DNA of 64,000 nt from Fomitopsis serialis (Eukaryota; Basidiomycota; Agaricomycetes; Polyporales; Fomitopsidaceae). Below the pieces are notes generated by a model. That model was not told the origin of the DNA. It made no database searches and saw only the letters and a list, made by a program, of their open reading frames with translations. A program made the position numbers and the translations under genes. Location of the stretch: the NCBI RefSeq assembly GCF_022376445.1, contig NW_025954993.1, positions 306,474-370,473 on the forward strand, given 5' to 3'. Shown in pieces: positions 59,573 through 64,000 of the stretch; position 1 is the first letter of the stretch, and every line of letters begins with the position of its first letter.

Positions 59573-60852
59573 GAACTTCACTGTCGAAAATGCTTTCTGT
59601 GCTGATATCGCATCGAGCATCCAGGATTCGCCCTCCGATTCGAGTGTAGTCTCCAGCCTGAGTCTTTCCGACATCATCGACATCCTGACGACGATGCAGA
59701 CCAAATCCTGGTACTGCCGCCGCTACACTGCCCACCTTGCGAACCAACGCCATGTCTCTCGGATTCATCCTCTCCGGACACCTCTGGAACGGCCTTTTCG
59801 AATGGCCTGCCGCACTCTGCGACATCTGTTCGCCTTCATCGTCGACCACTGAAGATGTCCTTGAATACAACACCAGGACAAGCATGATGGTTGAACCCAT
59901 AATTCGCGGCTGGGCACCACCGGATCCCGACCACTGCACCTCCTCGATGCTCTGGAACTCCGAAACTACCGTCTTCAGGTACCACCAGTGTCTTCCCGTG
60001 GCCCTACCGATAGCCTTAACCGGGCTTCCCCGTGTCTGCTCCTGGAGCCGAAACGATCTAGGTTCTACGACGGCATCGCTTGGGCAAGCGCCAGTTGGTC
60101 TGGGAGCTCCTACCTCTGGAAATCATCAGCACAATCTCATCCGCCTCACGGCCCCTCCCGCAAACTCGCAACACCTCGCAGCAGGCCTGACCGGCGTACA
60201 TCGCTACCATGGCCTTGCTCTCGCAGCCCACACACGAGGCCCCATCCCCGTGCCTGTCTCCGCCGTTCCCGCTTCTCCATGCAGCCTTACCCTCGAAGCC
60301 CGCCGTGCCCTCCACGCAACCGCAAACCATCAACCCAAAGTCCCCGCTCACCATCCCGCCGCCCCGCGCGGTGGTGTCGCGCCTACGCTCGCGCGGAGCA
60401 TCACACATATCCGGCTTGCGCGTGAGCGGGCCGTGCAGGCGTACGCGACGCGCCCTCATCCGGTGGGGGCGGTTCCGCAACGGGAACTGGTAGCGGGCCT
60501 GCGCTACGGAGCGCATGCCCAGCGTGTTGGGAAAGTCGGTGAGGGAGACACCTCGGAGGATGGGTTGCGAGGGTATGTGTACTTGTGGTGGCTGCAGGTA
60601 GTGCGTGGCGAGCTAGGGCGGGTTTTTCGCACTGATGTGTGGCCATGGGGAGACTCGTACGGAGGTGCTTTGAAGGAAGGAAGATTGTTCGGCTGTGTTG
60701 AGGGAATCGAGGTTATCGTGCAATATCTACCGTATCTGCCTGTCTTCAAGTTGAACGTTGAGTCCGACGACTACGCCGTATCCTGCAGCAGCCCGTCTTC
60801 AGCTTCCGCATCGAAGTATGTCTTCAGTCTAAGCACAACTCCTACTAATTAA
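59573..60852 (+). CDS. Hypothetical ORF, unrecognised
   Basis: ATG 59573 opens MNFTVENAFCADIASSIQDS with SSLSLSDIIDILTTMQ. From about 59737 another frame stays open to 60852 (FILSGHLWNGLFEWPAALCD, LRGYVYLWWLQVVRGELGR, VEGIEVIVQYLPYLPVF). No domain is recognised and the joining intron is unclear. Its length alone (371 codons) argues weakly for coding. Confidence 0.3.
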
Positions 60853-63356
60853 GTAGGCGCGTGAAGGCGTACATGGTGCACCTCGAGCTCGGCCGGGGTA
60901 CAGTACCAAGATGGGCAAGGCGATCCGATGCCTGCGCCGAGGATCACTAGCACCGACATCTGTGCAGCGTACGTATCACGCAAGGTGCGCTTCAGGTGCT
61001 CCGATACTGTGTACATTCGGAGAAGATTGCTGTTGCAGACGAGAGACACATTCGTGTGCATTCGAAGACCGAAATGATCGAAGCGGCGAGCCAAGTGCAA
61101 GTCTGTTCGAGTGGGTGAGTGGGATCTAGATTTATGAAATCACATGCCATCGCCTCTCCGTGATGTTCGGGTTCGGTGGATGCGCAGTTCGCGAGCGATA
61201 GGCGCCGCGGGCGGGTTTCTCGCTGTTTCTCGCAAGCCCCCCGTCTTGTCCCCGCCCGGGTCAGGCATGGCGTCGGCGTCGACGAGCCGTAGTCTGCACA
61301 TCGACCTGCCAGCTCTCCCTCCGGCCAAACCAGCAGGACCGACTGCCCACATCGCGCTGTGACGGGGAGTGCTCTCATTTCTACCGTGCGCAGACACGTT
61401 CCCGCTCAGGCTGCGGCCCTGCTTAGTACTGATGCGAAACGGGCGCCGTGGTCGGACAGATTCTTCCGTGCGTGGTGATAAAATTAGCTCATACTGGTTT
61501 ATGCTGACGCCCAGCGCCTAACGACGGTAGAGCAGTAGGTATGCACCCGACGTGCTTGGCCCACTGCTCTCGGTATGTGGGCGCCCGTTCCTCCGAGCTA
61601 CCGTCTACTACCGTCCATTCTTGTCGCAGCATGGCTTACGTTGGTCTCCAGATAAGTGCTGCGGCATCAACAACAAGAATCACGCGTATCGACTCGGAAG
61701 CGCCTCAAGTTCACGGACGTGTATCATGCCGAGACAATGAATGGGCTACGCGTCCCCTGGTGGGAGGCTGCAGCACGCAAGCCAGAGCCATTGCGAGCCA
61801 TCTGGAGATAGGGACCGGCAACGGAGACGCCGGAGGTGTCATAGCAGCATAGCATCGATGGCCTGCAGCGCGGCGACACAGATACGCATCATGATTCAGA
61901 GCGGAACACCGAACAGCGACGAACCACGGTGGAGGCGGAGGCCTACGAAGGGCAGGCGGGGCACGTTCAAGTCCACCGAGACGAGACGACACATGCACCA
62001 GGTACGTACGCAATGAGCCACCATCATATACGCTAGCGCAACAGTGACAAATGCCTGGCAGCCTCTATCATACCTGACAACTTAATCTCCGAGCTGACTA
62101 CGACCTTCAGCGCCTCCACTGCGCTCTGTCCTTCCCGTCCCTCTCTCGGGCGAACAGCAGAAGGACTTTGCCACTTCACGGCTGCGTACTGGCTCGAAGT
62201 GACCACATGCCGGGGAACTGTATCGCGGGCTCATAGAACCGGTCCGTTGTGCCACTGATCGGAGATGCCAACTACGACGGCTGGTGTCTTCGCTTCGACC
62301 ACGCTTCGTCGATGCGGATACCGCACGTCCAGAGCCCGGATATGGGGCCGCAAAGGACCGCAACTCTGGTGTATCCGTGGCGTACTTATCGCCGGTTGAC
62401 AGGTTTGCGTTGAATCGCGTCTTCTGGACGGGCCGATGTCGGGCGCGGGATCGTGGCCTTTGGGTTCAGGTCATCAGGGTCTCTGTGGCCATGGCGATGG
62501 TCAAACTGGAATCATTTTGTCAGGATGATCGCGCAGAACGCGCGAGATCGTTCCGCGAGAGGAGGCGAGTGGGGAAGCGCCCGTTGACAGGGCAGTATTA
62601 ATTGCTGGTTGCATATCTCGGACATCCGGCCATCTGTAGCCTGTACAGGCATAATCGCCTCCTCCACAATTGAATGCCATGGAATGGTGGGGTCGAGATG
62701 AGGAACGCGGAGGATTATTCATGCGAGATCCACATAAGTAAGTGCCTCATGGTACAGTAATCGCCGTTTCTGCGGGAATCGGGTTTGAGTCAAGAGCGAG
62801 TTAGCAACCAAATCTAGGACCACCCGGATAGATAGTCGTAGCTGCTCCTTCGGCGGGATACGGATGTGTTGAGCTCAGAAGATCTGGTCGATGCGGGAAC
62901 GATGGTCATGGGGCCAGCGGGGGTTGTGTGTAGCTGTAGGTCCCGTCAGCAGATCAAGAGGCGACTGCTACCGTTAATTATGAGGCTGGCGTAAGCGAGG
63001 TCGTCGCGACGCACTGGGTGCGCGGCGCCGAGGCGTTGCATCATGAATCCTGGTGCGTTGGTCAGGACAGGCGCCGGCGTCAGGAGCCAGGACATGCACA
63101 GGAAGTCCGGGACACTCCCGGGACACGCGTGTCAGCAGAATTGCGAGAGCGGAGACCTCCCCCCGGTGACTCGTCCCGGATTTGTCGGGGACGGGCGCGC
63201 CTCTGATTGGCTGACGACGGTGGAAGGGAAACAAAGTTGGGCGATGCGATCTAATCGAATCACAGGCCAGCGCCAACAGCGCTGACGCCAGCCGCGCCTG
63301 GCTGATGCCGTCTTCCGCGCGTCCTGTCTCCGCATTTGCGCTATCCGCCAGGCCCA
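60853..63356. other. Intergenic, no gene recognised
   Basis: 2.5 kb with short open frames on both strands and no splice-supported model. A mixed-composition region upstream of the ABC transporter, likely to include its regulatory sequence. Confidence 0.45.
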
Positions 63357-63363
63357 TATATAA
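63357..63363 (+). promoter_or_regulatory. TATA box of the ABC transporter gene
   Basis: TATATAA 76 bp upstream of the ATG at 63439, in a locally GC-rich promoter. Confidence 0.65.
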
Positions 63364-63438
63364 TGTTTCGTCCCGGCCTGGGCGGTGCTTCGCCCCCGCT
63401 CTACCGTACTCTACCCCGTAGTCTCTTTCGGGCCCGCC

Positions 63439-64000
63439 ATGGATCCCGCCCAGCTCCACGACGCCAACAGCGGCGACCACCTGCCCGAGGTCCCTCTCGG
63501 CACCTCCACCGCAGCCGCCTACGGAAACGCCGCCATCCATAATCTTGTGCCCACCGCGAAAATTCCCATGAACTCCGGGCCCCTCACGACGCGCAGGAGG
63601 AGGAGGGCCGCAGACATGTCTCTGTCGGCCACTTCGACCGCGAAGGTGTAGACGAGCTCAAGCGCACCATGTCGCGTATGTCGACTGCTCAGCGCAGCGA
63701 GAAGCGAGGTGCACCGTCAGCCGGCCTCCTGCCGACCCATGCGTCTCACCACTCGTCAGATCGGTCCTCGGACCACACCCTCGCGCCAGGAGACGGGCCA
63801 TTCGACTTTGAGAAGTCGCTCCAGCAGATGGTCAGACGGTGCGTAGCATTATTTCGTCTCTTCCACGCTCGGTCAGGCTGACCTCTGCACAGGAAGGATG
63901 AGTCTGACATTAAGCGCCGAGAGCTCGGTGTCGTTTTCGACAATCTCCGAGTTGTCGGCCTGGGCGCATCCGTCAGCTACCAGCCAACCCTCGGTTCCAC
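63439..64000 (+). CDS. PDR-type ABC transporter, 5' end only
   Basis: Plasma-membrane drug or metabolite efflux pump of the ABCG full-size type, cut by the window edge before the first nucleotide-binding fold. ATG 63439 (MDPAQLHDANSGDHLPEVPL). Introns at 63547-63596 (joining AIHNL to EEEGRRHVSVGHFDREGV) and 63839-63892 (joining QQMVR to RKDESDIKRREL). The N-terminal block GPFDFEKSLQQMVRR and KRRELGVVFDNLRVVGLGAS, then SYQPTLGS, matches the region before the first NBD in basidiomycete PDR transporters. The usual total length is about 1,400-1,500 residues. Confidence 0.8.

Noticed and set aside
62974..63540. 188-residue minus-strand frame over the ABC transporter start
   Set aside because: It overlaps the well-supported plus-strand first exon and TATA box, and has a GC-rich shadow composition.

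Overview
The window is nuclear DNA of a filamentous basidiomycete, very probably an agaricomycete and perhaps a polypore. The signs are genes broken by many 45-65 bp GT-AG introns with CTAAC/CTGAC-like branch sites, KDZ- and hAT-type DNA transposons, a chromodomain Ty3/gypsy element, DUF6533-type membrane proteins, a PDR-type ABC transporter and F-box/LRR-like duplicates. No rRNA, tRNA or CRISPR was recognised.

The left half (1-34555) is almost entirely mobile DNA. A KDZ (Kyakuja/Dileera/Zisupton) transposase gene (4633-8252, +) stands back to back with an unknown companion gene (2777-491, -). A TTAG-rich, gene-free island follows (about 8990-10150). Next comes a 5'-truncated LINE (endonuclease, RT, RNase H-like region, zinc knuckle, 19-base A tail). 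Its RT reading frame is cut in two by a 19.5 kb Ty3/gypsy chromovirus (11749-31254) with identical 225 bp LTRs and an exact 5 bp target duplication. The gypsy is itself invaded twice: a 3.3 kb non-autonomous element with 61 bp perfect terminal inverted repeats sits at the end of gag (14456-17760), and a 5.65 kb hAT transposon with an 8 bp target duplication sits between pol and a third open reading frame (22569-28222). The stack is therefore LINE, then gypsy, then two DNA elements.

The right half (35250-64000) is gene-dense host sequence. In order: a DUF6533 seven-helix-type membrane protein, a UDP-glycosyltransferase, a Zrg17-like cation diffusion facilitator, a SURF6/Rrp14 ribosome-biogenesis protein (-), a coiled-coil ORF with one internal stop (-), RBX1 (-) and tubulin cofactor C (+) sharing a 263 bp divergent promoter, a tandem pair of F-box/LRR-like genes of which the second is decaying, a heavily frameshifted GH127-type glycosidase pseudogene (-), about 5.6 kb with no firm gene, and the start of a PDR-type ABC transporter that runs off the right edge.

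The strongest candidates for something new are: (i) the KDZ transposase and its divergent companion as a two-gene unit; (ii) the extra 810-residue ORF3 carried by the chromovirus; (iii) the 3.3 kb element whose terminal repeats each contain a perfect minimal spliceosomal-intron signature and which carries four hairpin repeats with apparently compensated stems; and (iv) an in-frame UAG followed by a stem-loop between the protease and reverse transcriptase of the gypsy pol. All gene models were read by eye, so intron borders are inferences from splice consensus and frame continuity.
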